64,000 bases of DNA from Bathynomus jamesi. Lineage: Eukaryota > Arthropoda > Malacostraca > Isopoda > Cirolanidae. The stretch covers positions 62,001 to 126,000 of the forward strand of contig JAJOZX010000196.1 of the NCBI GenBank assembly GCA_023014485.1. Reading direction: 5' to 3'. Below, one piece after another: positions 54,360-64,000 of the stretch. Under the pieces are notes generated by a model. That model did no database searches. It was not told the DNA's origin and saw nothing but the letters and a program-made list of their open reading frames with translations. The translations under genes were made by a program, and so were the position numbers. Position 1 is the stretch's first letter. The number at the start of each line of letters is the position of its first letter.

Positions 54360-54650
54360 ACGTGCAACACCTCGCGTGCTTGCGCTTGGATTGTCCTCAA
54401 ATCGCCGTAGGATTTCTTCTTCCATGTCAGGAGTGCGCACGTTTCTCTCCCGACCAGTGTCATGCATGTTTGCATGGAATGTTCCAGCTTCTCGCAGTCG
54501 CCGATGCAAATGCGCAAACGTTTGGTGGTTTGGCACACGTCTGTTTGGGAAGCGCTGTTGGTACAACCTCACAGCAGCTCTTCCGTTTCCATTGGCAGCC
54601 CCATACACCATATGCATGTCAGCCATCTCAGCAGTCGTGAAGCGCTCCAT
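54360..54650 (-). pseudogene. Second, inverted mariner transposase N-terminus (right arm)
   Basis: Minus-strand frame from 54650 starting at the same Met: [40 protein letters not shown], continuing in better condition than the left arm through EEILRRFEDNPSASTRGVAR and ILGANHDLVWRVLHEQQL, i.e. the second helix-turn-helix; then it crosses into the spacer. Here the frame is open for 145 codons (54213-54650). This arm preserves a frame lost in the left arm. Confidence 0.83.
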
Positions 54651-54856
54651 GTTACGCGTACTACGTCCGATTTAAGAATGCCCGCGGCAAGCGCGAGTCT
54701 AGCCCACTTCACCTTTTAGCCAATTGCAGCGGCGCCCTCTCGCGCCGAATGGTGACGTCAGCGGACATACACTTATAGACGAAAAGGGTTTGTCTTGGTG
54801 TTGCCTATCTCCCATTACAATTTGTACAGAAAGTTTTCAAACACCCTGTGTGTAAT

Positions 54857-54893
54857 ATATATATATATAATATTATATATATATATATATATA

Positions 54894-54952
<59 letters not shown>
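54857..54952. repeat. (TA)n microsatellite with AATAT interruptions
   Basis: About 95 bp of TA-rich repeat. Confidence 0.95.
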
Positions 54953-54955
<3 letters not shown>

Positions 54956-55104
54956 GAGTGAGAGAGAATGTTGGATTCGGGATTCTTTCTTAATTCTCAC
55001 ACTCTCCTTTCTGAGAGGGATTACATCATTGAAATTTCCTATAGACAATTTGGGTAGCGCTACGGAGCAGGTATCAGCTTTCCGAGCTAAGACCTATCAG
55101 CATA

Positions 55105-55262
55105 GGTGGTATTATGAACTTGGGGGCTATTAAGATACTTGGTGTTACAAACTTGGGCCTATTGACATACGTGGAATGACAAACTTGGCCTATTAGCATA
55201 CGTGGTGTTACAAACTTGGTCTATTAGCAGACGTGGTGTTACAAACTTAGGTCTATCAAACA
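55105..55262 (+). repeat. Tandem repeat, about 41-bp unit, four copies
   Basis: Units around ACTTGGCCTATTAGCATACG followed by TGGTGTTACAA; copies start near 55113, 55149, 55190 and 55229. Confidence 0.75.
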
Positions 55263-55287
55263 AATGAATATTACCGAAAAGAAATAA

Positions 55288-55313
55288 TTATATATATATA
55301 TTATATATATATA

Positions 55314-55362
<49 letters not shown>

Positions 55363-55374
55363 TGTATATATATA
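55288..55374. repeat. (TA)n microsatellite
   Basis: Long TA tract abutting the element starting at 55380. Confidence 0.94.
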
Positions 55375-55379
55375 AATTT

Positions 55380-57945
55380 AGGGTGATTCAAATATGGGGG
55401 TAAAAATTTTTTTTTAATATTTTAATGTGTTCAACCCTTTAAATGGTTCATTTCAGCATAAAAACAACTATCCTAAAATATTTTAGCAAATTTTTAATTT
55501 TTAGGGGTTGCTTCCAGCAATTAAAAATTGACAGAACGACTCAAATTGTCAAATTTTTCCACACCACCCAGGGGGTACAGTACAAGGCGCATTGCTTTTT
55601 TTTAATGTGGAAAGCTCCCCCGTAGGTCCTACCATAACCACAAGCATGCATAATTAAACTAGCATGATATTTGAGACATTAGCTGTGTACTTATCAATGT
55701 TTCTTTTTTTCTATCAGGGTAAACAGCCCTGTAGTTTTTCACTACTTGTAGCAAGAATTGTTTTTGATCTTCATCATGTGTTAGTATTTTATTATATTCA
55801 TCCATTAATTTTACTTCTCTTTCCGCTATATCATTCACGACTTTCCACTGTTTGATAGATTTCTTAGCGGAGTTATACTCTTCATCATTATGCCATTCTT
55901 TAGCATCTTTGAGTAAAAAATTTGAACTAAATTCTGTTATTGTAAAGAATCTTGAGTATTTGATGACAAAATCTTCTAATTTCTTCGTTGGAATAAGTGC
56001 AGGATCTAGAAAAGCCCGTTTTGCAGGAAGAGTTTCTGTTGTATTTTGCAAGGCCTTTACAATTTTGTTTTTCGTTTCAGTAGGCACTTCATCATCATAA
56101 AAGGCCAAGGCTACCAGTTCTTCTGATAGGTACCAGAGGTGACCTAACAGTTTTTTAATAGCAACAAATGCAATTGTGTCATTTATTTGTTTGTAGACTA
56201 CAAGATTCTGTAATAATTCCAGAGGAAGACGAGGAGCGCAAGATGGCACAGGAGCTGTAAACCATACCTTTACATATAACCGAGTAGCAAATAGACAGAT
56301 GTCTTTTAGTCCTTTTTTGTCTTTTACTGAAATTTTGAACTGAGATTTGAACATAAAATTTTTTAATGAATATGTAATTTTGGCCATCCACCTAGCCGAT
56401 GAAGTCCCGCTGGATGTTTAAATTTGATTCCACCTTTTGGTTCACCTCCCAAAAAAATAATTGTTAACTGCAATAGTTCTAGGTAATCGTCTCTTGGTTG
56501 GAATGTATCTAGTTGATTTGTTGCAAATATAATTATGTCATCTTTGATGTCATGAATATTTTCATAGATATCTGGATCTGATAATGCTGTTTCGTAGTCC
56601 TCCTTATTAATGCTTGACCATTTTCTCTGAACTTCTTAAAAAGGACTATATCTGGGCCAGAAGATGGTGATAAAGACTTTGAAACAACAGCTTCCAGCAT
56701 AATTTCAAATATATGGTGTCGACATGCCAGCTACAATAAATCGTTGTCGAATTTTTGTTCTAGAAGAATAGCTGCCCATTTCTAGGACCAGTATTGGCTG
56801 CCGTTGTATTGAAACACATGCATTTTATTTGTTCGCAGATGTCCCATTCAAGCGATGTCTGATTGTTTGCATTAAAAAGAGACGCATTTCTGTCACTCAA
56901 TTTTGCAACATCAAGACTTCCTAATAATTTATCATCAAACAATTTTCTACGTTTGCCAACCTTACTTTTCCATGTTGAAGGTTGTGCAGCACAGAAACCA
57001 GATTCATCACTTTTACTCTCCTCTGATTCTGATTCTGATGATGTACTGGTGAGTATGACAGCCTCTTCATTCTTCTTTCTTTTGATCTCTTCTTCTGCTT
57101 TCCTCTTTTCATAACGTTGTTGCTTTTCTGCTGCTCTTTGCTCTTTTTTAGCAACAGCCTTATCAATGGTACCCATTTTTCCATGACGTCCTTTCTCACG
57201 TTGCATTTTCAAGAATTTCTTATCATCTTCTATTTTTATAAGCTGCATAGCATTCTCATGAGCAATGTCAAATAAGTTTTCCAGTTTATCTTTCCATTTT
57301 TCTTCTTTATTATTTAAATTTTGTGATCTTTTCAATTTGTTTGCTTTGTTTTTCTTAAGCAGCTGTCATTCCTTCAGTATTCCTTGAATTTTATCTACTA
57401 CATGTATTCTTTGTTTTGCTGGTATTCCTGCTTTTTTCCAAACTGCTAGCACATCATCTGCAGTAGAGCAGCATGATTCTCTAATGTCTTGCTTTTTAAT
57501 ATTTCTGTAGTGATGAAGAGGGCCATCATTTCCTTCTCTGATGGTAATACGGATGTTTTTAGTACTGCAGAGGGCTGCCCAATTAGCCATACTTCAGTTT
57601 CTTTTCTTGTAGAACTTCTCCCAAATGAGCAACTGGGTGATGGTGAGTTAGGCCTAGCTTCCATAATCGATTAATTGGTATCAAAATTACGAGTTCCAAG
57701 CAACAATTAAAAGCAAGCTAGTATATAAAACCATTAATTAAAAATTCTGAAATATAAACAATTAAACATAAAATCATAAGTTGTAAAAACAAACAAATTG
57801 AAAAAGAGGGAAACTTTGACGCCTGGTAGCACATAGTAAATTTTATTTAAAATTCACCAAATTTGGCATACACTACTTTTTTGTCATAGGGAACAAAAAT
57901 ACAGGTTGAACAATTAAAAAAAAAATTGATTTTTTGAATCACCCT
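55380..57945 (-). mobile_element. TIR-flanked element of unassigned superfamily, 2566 bp
   Basis: Both termini are AGGGTGATTCAAA (55380-55392 and, inverted, 57933-57945). Homology continues only weakly inward. The interior is occupied by one minus-strand protein family in collinear order. Target duplication cannot be read because both sides lie in (TA)n. Confidence 0.75.
55659..57664 (-). pseudogene. Uncharacterised transposon-type protein, frame-broken
   Basis: Minus-strand order: N-terminal frames 57446-57664 and 57366-57590 (DVLAVWKKAGIPAKQRIHVV); 56760-57335 (KWKDKLENLFDIAHENAMQL, KGRHGKMGTIDKAVAKKEQR, charged Lys/Glu-rich coiled-coil-like, then Ser/Glu-rich ESESEESKSDESG); then ACRHHIFEIMLEAVVSKSL (about 56690), QPRDDYLELLQLTIIFLGG (about 56470); 55659-56387 (AKITYSLKNF, KKLLGHLWYLSEELVALAFY, and KVVNDIAEREVKLMDEYNKI near the end). 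I recognise this set as a widespread uncharacterised arthropod repeat family but cannot name its superfamily or catalytic residues. Breaks: several frameshifts, W-to-stop near 56730. Confidence 0.7.
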
Positions 57946-57959
57946 AATATATATATATA

Positions 57960-58094
57960 TAAGCAAACAACCACAGGGAAAAGGAAAAGTAAACACGAAA
58001 TCCGAGCGCTTTCGTGATATATTCACATCTTGAGGGACAAGAAAAAGCGCCCGGATTTCGTTTACTTTTCCTTTTCCCTGTGGTTGTTTGCTTA
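57960..58094. repeat. Foldback with hammerhead-like core
   Basis: Arms 57960-58012 and 58044-58094 are inverted copies (AAGCAAACAACCACAGGGAA). On the minus strand the spacer reads CTCAAGAT, then GTGA-ATATA-TCAC, then GAAAGCG: hammerhead-like order with CUGA changed to CUCA. It abuts the end of the 2.6-kb element. Confidence 0.65.
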
Positions 58095-58125
58095 TTAAAA
58101 AGATCACGTTTTTCTGTGATTTTAC

Positions 58126-58126
<1 letters not shown>

Positions 58127-58200
<74 letters not shown>

Positions 58201-58206
58201 TAATAT
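58127..58206. repeat. (TA)n microsatellite
   Basis: About 66 bp TA plus AATATA ends; another TA run at 58322-58346. Confidence 0.95.
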
Positions 58207-58345
58207 ATATATTGTTATAATACGTGGTTTTATATATGTACATTTACTGTATGATTTATACTTTTATTTTAGCCTATTTTCTTTAAACCATCTTGTATAA
58301 ATTTTATTCAAGGTTACACACAATATATATATATATATATATATA

Positions 58346-58499
58346 TGATGAATAAAACCACGAAGGAAAAAAGAAACACAAAGGGGTGCTCAAGCGCTTT
58401 CGTCTAATGACATCCTCAGGAACACTGAGGATGTCATTAGACGAAAGCGCTTGAGCACCCCTTTGTGTTCTTTTTTCCTTCGTGGTTTTATTCATCATA
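58346..58499. repeat. Foldback with hammerhead-like core
   Basis: Arms 58346-58419 and 58425-58499, 5-bp loop GAACA, near perfect. Each arm holds CTGAGGAT, stem GTC-ATTA-GAC, then GAAAGCG. Confidence 0.72.
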
Positions 58500-59179
58500 A
58501 ATACTTTTCACGTGTCACTTTCGTGAAATAATTTTCATATATATATATATATCACTTGTTATATATTCTTATTTCTCTGCCAATCCGTGTAGGGAAATAA
58601 TTGAAAAGCCTTTTAAAAATTAGTGTATTCGTCTCGGATAAAAATATTACAATTACAATGCACAAATGAAATTTTTGACAGTAATAAAAATTTGTCGATG
58701 AATGACACATATTACTAAGATCATTAATTAAAAGGCACAAGCAATTTAAATATGACTGTTAGATAATTTTAATTTACAAATGGTAGTTATTTAATTGATT
58801 ACAGCCGTAACTGCAATACGCAGGACCACCAAAATGAATGGGCCACTAACAATTTAAGTTACCATCATAGGCCTGTTTGGTCTTCTACCACATTAGCTAA
58901 CATACATAATGCGATTAGAATAAATTAAGTTTGTATTACTTGAGTTACAATTAGAACCACTTATCTGCCAAGTAGACCTTCCTAGTTCGGATTAGCCATT
59001 ACAAATCGAAAGAACTTGGTACCCGTTTTCTTTACGGGAAGATAGGGTAGGTTATTTTTTGTCTTTTTAGTTACGCAAATGTAACCCGGAGTTTTACGTT
59101 TTCTTCCGTTACATTTTAAGGAAAGACTATTTCAGTTTTGCGAGTAATTTACTCAAAATTAGAAGAACAATTTCGCTTC
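58500..59179. other. No feature seen
   Basis: AT-rich DNA without recognisable features. Confidence 0.4.
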
Positions 59180-59187
59180 TATGTGCC

Positions 59188-59736
59188 CAGAGCTGGGCAA
59201 TAAATACATTGAATGTATTTAAATACTAAATACTAAATACATGGGAGAAATGTATTTAAATACTAAATACTAAATACATTTTACGAATGTATTTAGATAC
59301 TAAATACAAAATACATCAATTGTATTTAAATACATTTGTAAATACATTTTAAATTGTTATCTGCAGATATATCACTGTTTGATTCACCGGATTTGCTTGT
59401 TGAAGCCATGACACGCACACGATAAAGAAATCAACCGCTTTCGACTAAGAGTGGCACACAACTGATTGAACTGACACGTTGAAACATGAACCATGCTGTA
59501 CTACACTGTCGACGCGTCGTACTGTGCTAGTACAGAACGTCTATTAAACCAGTAAAAGTATTTACATTTTTATATTTTGAGTATTTAAATACATTGTATT
59601 TAAATACTCATTAAAGTATTTAAATACTATATTTAAATACATGAAAAACAATGTATTTATAAATACAGTTCTAAATACACAAATGTATTTAAATACGTAT
59701 TTAAATACAAATGTATTTAAATACTGCCCAGCTCTG
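59188..59736. mobile_element. hAT MITE with perfect 8-bp TSD, 549 bp
   Basis: Ends CAGAGCTGGGCAA and, inverted, CAGAGCTGGGCAG. TATGTGCC duplicated at 59180-59187 and 59737-59744. Both flanks of the interior are built from ATTTAAATAC/GTATTTAAAT repeats, making it self-complementary at many scales. No coding. Confidence 0.93.
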
Positions 59737-59744
59737 TATGTGCC

Positions 59745-60163
59745 ACACACGATTTGAATTCTCCCATACGGCACAACATATGTATATTTATATACTTGAG
59801 CAAACTTCCACTAAGAACTCGTTTTTTGTTCTTAAAAGGAGAAATAAATTGAATTTTCTCATTTAAATTTCAGCACAGATTTTGTAGGAGAACATTCGTT
59901 CACAAGCCTCGAAACCACTGCCGCATCCGAGCGGGGTTGGTTGTTTCTCATTTGGCGCCTGTTGCTTCGTGTTTCATATCATAATAGAAGACCTTAATCC
60001 CATCTTTTAAATAACATAATTTATGCTACGTTATTTAGCAATGGGTAAAGAGTGATTTGATATAAATTTCATTTTCGTTTACTGCTTTAATACGATTTGA
60101 TTTATATATGACAACGTCTTTTTTTCGGCCTAGGATCACCTGTTGCCGCGCGAGGCTGCTAGG
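59745..60163. other. No feature seen
   Basis: Unique-looking sequence. Confidence 0.4.
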
Positions 60164-60883
60164 CAGTGCCGGCTCCAACTTTCTGGTAGCCCTACGCGCA
60201 AATATCTTTGGGGCCCCTAATATATATATATATATATATCGCCAAATAAAATGGTTTATATGCAATTAAATATACAAAAATCTTATAAGTTTATTTAGAT
60301 AGATATGTATCACACATTCAAAACCTTTCTCTCCTGGCATTTTTTATTGCAAATTCATCAATAATATCATCATAGGACAGCTTCCGGCCTACCTCCCGAT
60401 TGATTCTCATGATGACAAGCCCACTCAGACGTTCTTGTGCCACTGTTGACCTGAGGTACGTTTTAATTAGCTTCAACTTGGAGGAGCTCTTTTCAGCTGT
60501 GGCTACGGTCAGTGGAAGAGTGACTGCAATTCTGAGAGCAATCCATAGGTTCGGATATAACTCTATCAGCTGCTTCTCGTGTATGTAAGTCAGCAATTTC
60601 AGTGCAGTCATTTTCTGCGATGGCAGATCTAATGGCACACATTAGGCGATGGTTTACATTTTAATGTTTATGATTTTAACAACAAAAAGAATTGCTAGAT
60701 TTTATATGGAAATAAAATGAATGGCGCTGGAAGATTTAAAAAATTCAAACTTTGGCCCATTTTTTTTTTATTTCTGTCAATCATTCGTTAATTAATTTTT
60801 TTTATACCGCTCGCTGGGGGCTCTCCCGCCTCGCGGGGCCCCACGCACACTGCGTGATCTGCGTAATGGAAGAGCCGGCGCTG
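60164..60883 (-). mobile_element. hAT deletion derivative with 8-bp TSD, 720 bp
   Basis: Ends CAGTGCCGGCTCCAAC and, inverted, CAGCGCCGGCTCTTCC. Flanks CTGCTAGG (60156-60163) and CTGCCAGG (60884-60891), one mismatch. GGGGCCCC-type subterminal boxes at both sides. Contains a ZMYM1-like C-terminus. Confidence 0.9.
60318..60638 (-). pseudogene. hAT transposase C-terminal dimerisation domain (ZMYM1-like)
   Basis: The open frame of 106 codons reads LYPNLWIALRIAVTLPLTVA, TAEKSSSKLKLIKTYLRSTV, QERLSGLVIMRINREV, IIDEFAIKNARRERF. 'P-TVA-AERSFSKLKLIK-YLRSTM-QERLSGLA-LSIE' and the terminal 'ID-FA--KAR+-RF' are the conserved end of ZMYM1-like hAT proteins. SxxER has become AEKSSSK. Catalytic and zinc-finger regions were removed by the internal deletion; the same pattern is seen at 4502-4945. 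Confidence 0.85.
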
Positions 60884-61174
60884 CTGCCAGGCGTAAGATT
60901 TACTTACATACCCAAATAAGATTCTCTTTTTGATTCATCTTATTTTTAAGAATTATTAACCTTTCAGAAGATATAATTTTAACATGCCATTAAACTTGTT
61001 AATAATGTAACACTCGAATTTTAACGAGTTTTCCTGTTTTATACAAAAGTATGGTTTCGATTCGGCGTTCCATTTTTCGAACGCCTCCACAACAAAGTCG
61101 AATCCTCATGGCTATGTTTGTATTTTAATGTAATTTTTACATTAGTTATTTTCCTAGTTTTTGGGTAACCTATA

Positions 61175-62806
61175 CAGGGTGTTTCATAACATGTGGGACG
61201 CACTTTCAGGATGGATTCAGGACCTGAAAACAATGAAAAAAGTTTATATAAACATATGCCCGAAATCAATTTGTTTCCGAGTTACAGCTCGTTATGTGTT
61301 CCAGCAAGTATTCGTCTTACCTTTAAAGGAAGGGCTCAAAATGACCGCCTTGCGCTTGAATACACGCCTGAACACGCCTCGTCATAGACTGCCTGACGTG
61401 TTCAAACATTCCAGGTAGTGCTCGGATTTTCTGGCATCCTTGTTCTACATACATGTTGGCGAAGCATTTCAACGTTGCCAATGGGTGTCACGTAAACGAT
61501 AGATTTCAGATGACCCCACAGGTAAAAATTGAGTGGATTCAGATGCGGGGAGCGAGCAGGCCACGCAATGGGTTCTCCACGACCTATCCATTTATCAGGG
61601 AAATGGTCATCCAAATAGTCTCTGGCTACTCGACTAAAATAAGGCGGAGCGCCGTCATACATAAACCACATACGACGTCGGATACCAAGAGGAACTTCAT
61701 CTAGTAAATCGCTTGAATCATTCCTTAAAAAATTGGAATAGGATTCTCCTGTTAATCTTCCAGGCAAAACAAAAGGACCGATTAAGTTGTCAGCAATAAG
61801 TCCTGCCCATACATTGATACTATATTGTTGTTGGTGCCTTGACTGGATGATGACATGCGGATTCTCTTCGGCCCAGTGATGAGTGTTGCGAAAATTGATC
61901 ACGCCATTTCTTGTGAAGGTGGCCTCATCAGAAAACAACAAGGAGGATAGAAAAAGAGGATCGCGAGCACACTGTTGAAGGAACCAAGTACAAAAAGCCT
62001 CTCGTGGTGGGAAACCAGCTTCAGTAAGGCCTTGTACACTCTGAATGTGATATGGGTAAAGCTGTTGTTCCCATAAAATTCTCCACACAGTTGTGTATCT
62101 TACACACTCTGCTGCTGCTATCCTTCGGGTGCTGACATCAGGATGTTCCTCCACGCGATTCAGGACCCGCTCCTTCAGCTCAACAGTTCTGGCGCTGATT
62201 GGTCTACCACCATCTGAAACTCGCTTCTTGAATGATCCTCTATCTCCAAGACGCTCGTCTATTCTCTGAACGGTCTTCTTATCTGGCAGACGGCGATTCG
62301 GAAACCTTTCCGCATACAGACGTCTTGCTGCGGCTGCATTACACCGGGCAAGTCCATACATGAGATACATGTCTGCCATTTCTCTGTTTGAATAAGCCTC
62401 CATTCTCACTTCAAATGCACACTACCACTGAATAGCACAAAAACTTTTAAGTTTTTTTTTCACTGGACAGCACTTATTCACGGTAAGAAGTTACGAATAC
62501 GAACAGTGAAACACTGCGATGCACTCTGACTGACTGATGACTCTACACTTAACGATACTGAAACATGTCATAGAGTGTACGAAACATTACAATCGGCAAG
62601 GCCATACATGAAATAAGTCTCGTACACACTCACAAACATTGTCGGCAAGCAGTGTTTGTAAACAGTTTGCGGAAAGAATTGCTGGAACACAAAACGGGCT
62701 GTAACTCGGAAACAAAGCGATTTCGGGCATATGTTTATATTTTTTCATTGTTTACAGGTGCTGAATCCATCCTGAAAGTGCGTCCCACATGTTATGAAAC
62801 AACCTG
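61175..62806 (-). mobile_element. DD41D-type mariner, near full length, 1632 bp
   Basis: Inverted ends CAGGGTGTTTCATAACATGT / CAGGTTGTTTCATAACATGT with homology extending about 130 bp (through AACACAAAACGGGC region); TA flanks at 61173-61174 and 62807-62808. It carries the longest transposase of the window and is likely the youngest DNA transposon here. Confidence 0.95.
61402..62409 (-). CDS. Mariner-family transposase (DD41D group), third Asp replaced
   Basis: Uninterrupted 335 codons. Residues about 1-130: bipartite helix-turn-helix (NREMADMYLMYGLARCN; RFPNRRLPDKKTVQRID; GRPISARTVELKERVL; VSTRRIAAAECVRYTTVWRI). Catalytic region: LLFSDEATFTRNGVI (first Asp, about 185), MYDGAPPYFSRVARDYLDDH (second Asp, about 268) and SPHLNPLNFYLWG. 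The spacing of 41 residues to the last position fits DD41D, but that residue is Asn instead of Asp (usual SPDLTPLDFFLWG), and the Asp of SPDL is His. The protein should bind ends but hardly cut. The C-terminus (after MPENPSTTWNV) may be cut short by a frame change. Cut-and-paste transposition at TA is the family role. Confidence 0.9.
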   Translation of the reverse strand: MRMEAYSNREMADMYLMYGLARCNAAAARRLYAERFPNRRLPDKKTVQRIDERLGDRGSFKKRVSDGGRPISARTVELKERVLNRVEEHPDVSTRRIAAAECVRYTTVWRILWEQQLYPYHIQSVQGLTEAGFPPREAFCTWFLQQCARDPLFLSSLLFSDEATFTRNGVINFRNTHHWAEENPHVIIQSRHQQQYSINVWAGLIADNLIGPFVLPGRLTGESYSNFLRNDSSDLLDEVPLGIRRRMWFMYDGAPPYFSRVARDYLDDHFPDKWIGRGEPIAWPARSPHLNPLNFYLWGHLKSIVYVTPIGNVEMLRQHVCRTRMPENPSTTWNV

Positions 62807-62808
62807 TA

Positions 62809-63098
62809 TATGGTATTTTTATCCGAACTTATTCAGAATTAAATAGACAATTAAATTCATGTCTTTTTCCCTAAATTACATGAGTGTTTAACATGCACAT
62901 GTTTTTAATTTCATGTACTCAAGAATTTATAAAACGTCGTTTCAGAAACGAAAAAGACGGAGCCGCCATTTCGGTTCGTTGCTTTGTTTTCAGTTTGGTA
63001 TTTATACATACAATTCATTCTGTTTGCATGATGAATTTTGTTTGTGGGTTAATTTATCACCAGTAATTAATTAACCTTATTACATTATTCCCATACAT

Positions 63099-63105
<7 letters not shown>
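62809..63105. other. No feature seen
   Basis: Unique-looking DNA before (TA)n at 63105-63134. Confidence 0.4.
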
Positions 63106-63139
<34 letters not shown>

Positions 63140-63141
<2 letters not shown>

Positions 63142-63685
63142 GTGGTGTAGTGCTAAATAAAGAAGTGAGGGAACGCATTTTGAAGTGTTACTCAGATGCG
63201 GGGGGGACAATGGCGAGCGCGGCGAGCCCATACAGCTAGGGGTCCGGGGGCACTGTAAGCCCCCCGGGAAATCTTTTGAAATCTGATCAATTTCAGGGAT
63301 ATTTTGAGGTCATATGCACTGGATATTAGGATATATTCCAAGGTTGAAGATGCAGTATTTCCAGTGTCATTAGATATATGACATACAGTACGATCAATAA
63401 AAATAGCTAACAACTGGAATGATTAACTAAAAAAAGTTAACAACTGGTACGCCGTGGTGACTGTTTCACCAGATCTTTATAGGCTAGCATTGCCTCAGTC
63501 GAAGCTAAAAGAAATGAAACAGTTAATGATTCTTTCTTATATTTCTTCTAGGGGTGGGAATTAAAATTTCATGACGTTAGAGATTTGTAAGTTCGGACTT
63601 ATTTGAAATAGTGAGGGAACGCCGTTCCGTCTACCAAAAAAAGTAAGGGAACGCCGTTCCCACGCGTTCCCACAGCACTACACCA

Positions 63686-63688
<3 letters not shown>
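63140..63688. mobile_element. hAT-like MITE in (TA)n
   Basis: Ends CAGTGGTGTAGTGCTAA and, inverted, CAGTGGTGTAGTGCTGTGGG. It sits inside a (TA)n tract, flanks TATACACA and TATATATA, so an 8-bp duplication is possible but not provable. GGGAACGC occurs near both ends. No coding. Confidence 0.85.
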
Positions 63689-63730
<42 letters not shown>

Positions 63731-63759
63731 AATAAAGCGGTGTTTGTTTACACTTTTCA

Positions 63760-64000
63760 AATATATCAAGGATCCCCTATCACTCCTCGGACTCCTAAAA
63801 AGAGGATTTCAAACTTCGGTGGGGGTTTTGGAACGCTCCGCGTCACTTCCTTCTCTCTCACGGTCTATCTCTCTACCCTGACTCTCTTGAGTCCACTTCT
63901 GAACTTTCTCACTCTGTCAGTGTCTGTTACTCTGCGTGTTCTAACTCTGGCTGTCTTTCTGTCGTGCTGCGTTGCCTTTTTCTTACTTCAGATTTCGCTG
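63760..64000. other. Right edge; CT-rich sequence, no call
   Basis: Pyrimidine-rich sequence (CTCTCTCAC, TCTCTACCC, TCTGTTACTCTG) without recognisable ORF motif; may continue as a repeat beyond the window. Confidence 0.4.

Larger units (their letters stand above)
53502..54848. mobile_element. Mariner foldback derivative, 1347 bp
   Basis: Ends CAGGGTGTTTGAAAACTTTC and complement, left flank TA. Left arm 53502-54020 and right arm about 54312-54848 are inverted copies. Between them (54020-54310) lies unique catalytic-domain coding sequence on the plus strand. So the 3' part of the transposon was replaced by an inverted copy of its 5' part. Confidence 0.9.

Noticed and set aside
54131..54719. 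Plus-strand ORFs of 169-172 codons in the mariner right arm
   Set aside because: They are antisense shadows of the inverted transposase N-terminus.

Overview
The window looks like AT-rich, non-coding nuclear DNA from an arthropod, most likely a crustacean. The evidence is long (TA)n, (CT)n, (CA)n and (TAA)n microsatellites, interstitial TTAGG-type blocks (arthropod telomere unit), CR1/Jockey-type LINEs, Penelope-like elements (PLEs) with GIY-YIG domains, tRNA-derived SINEs, and a great variety of hAT and Tc1/mariner elements. I found no convincing intact host gene, rRNA gene, functional tRNA gene, operon or CRISPR array. Almost every coding trace belongs to a transposable element, and most are broken.

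Layout. 1-3270: a 110-bp AT-rich satellite split by a 1.77-kb block that ends in a near-perfect 0.64-kb-arm palindrome. 3440-6010: a Merlin-like relic carrying a hAT element with a perfect 8-bp target duplication. 6043-8300: LINE pieces with a MITE inside one of them. 9135-10250: a Tc1 relic and a head-to-head tRNA-SINE foldback. 11405-14520: a minus-strand LINE interrupted by a 675-bp mariner. 14741-20935: a pogo-type MITE, a LINE ORF1 relic and two hAT elements. 21737-24410: an uncharacterised arthropod-type gene family copy (minus) with a recognisable TATA/initiator upstream, disrupted by a foldback-type element with 9-bp TSD. 25509-29620: repeat family copy with nested MITE, palindromes and mariner/pogo MITEs. 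29750-33237: a LINE (+), a hammerhead-like foldback and a Tc1 deletion derivative. 34480-42855: a SINE, then three PLEs; two of them are arranged head to head. 43525-47755: two tandem CR1-type LINE copies lodged in (TC)n. 48490-55380: foldback mariner derivatives, a hAT, a G-rich minisatellite, SINEs and a 634-bp mariner. 55380-57945: a 2.6-kb TIR-flanked element with an unnamed protein family. 57960-64000: hammerhead-like foldbacks, two hAT elements, a nearly full-length DD41D mariner and a hAT-like MITE.

Recurrent themes. (1) Mariner elements repeatedly occur as self-inverted 5' halves or as complementary deletion halves. (2) hAT copies keep only the C-terminal dimerisation part of the transposase. 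(3) PLE terminal repeats and several small foldbacks share a CTGANGA-hairpin-GAAA motif that resembles a hammerhead ribozyme core. (4) Elements abut (TA)n or (TC)n tracts far more often than unique DNA. All of this was read by eye from sequence; family names rest on motif recognition, without database searches.
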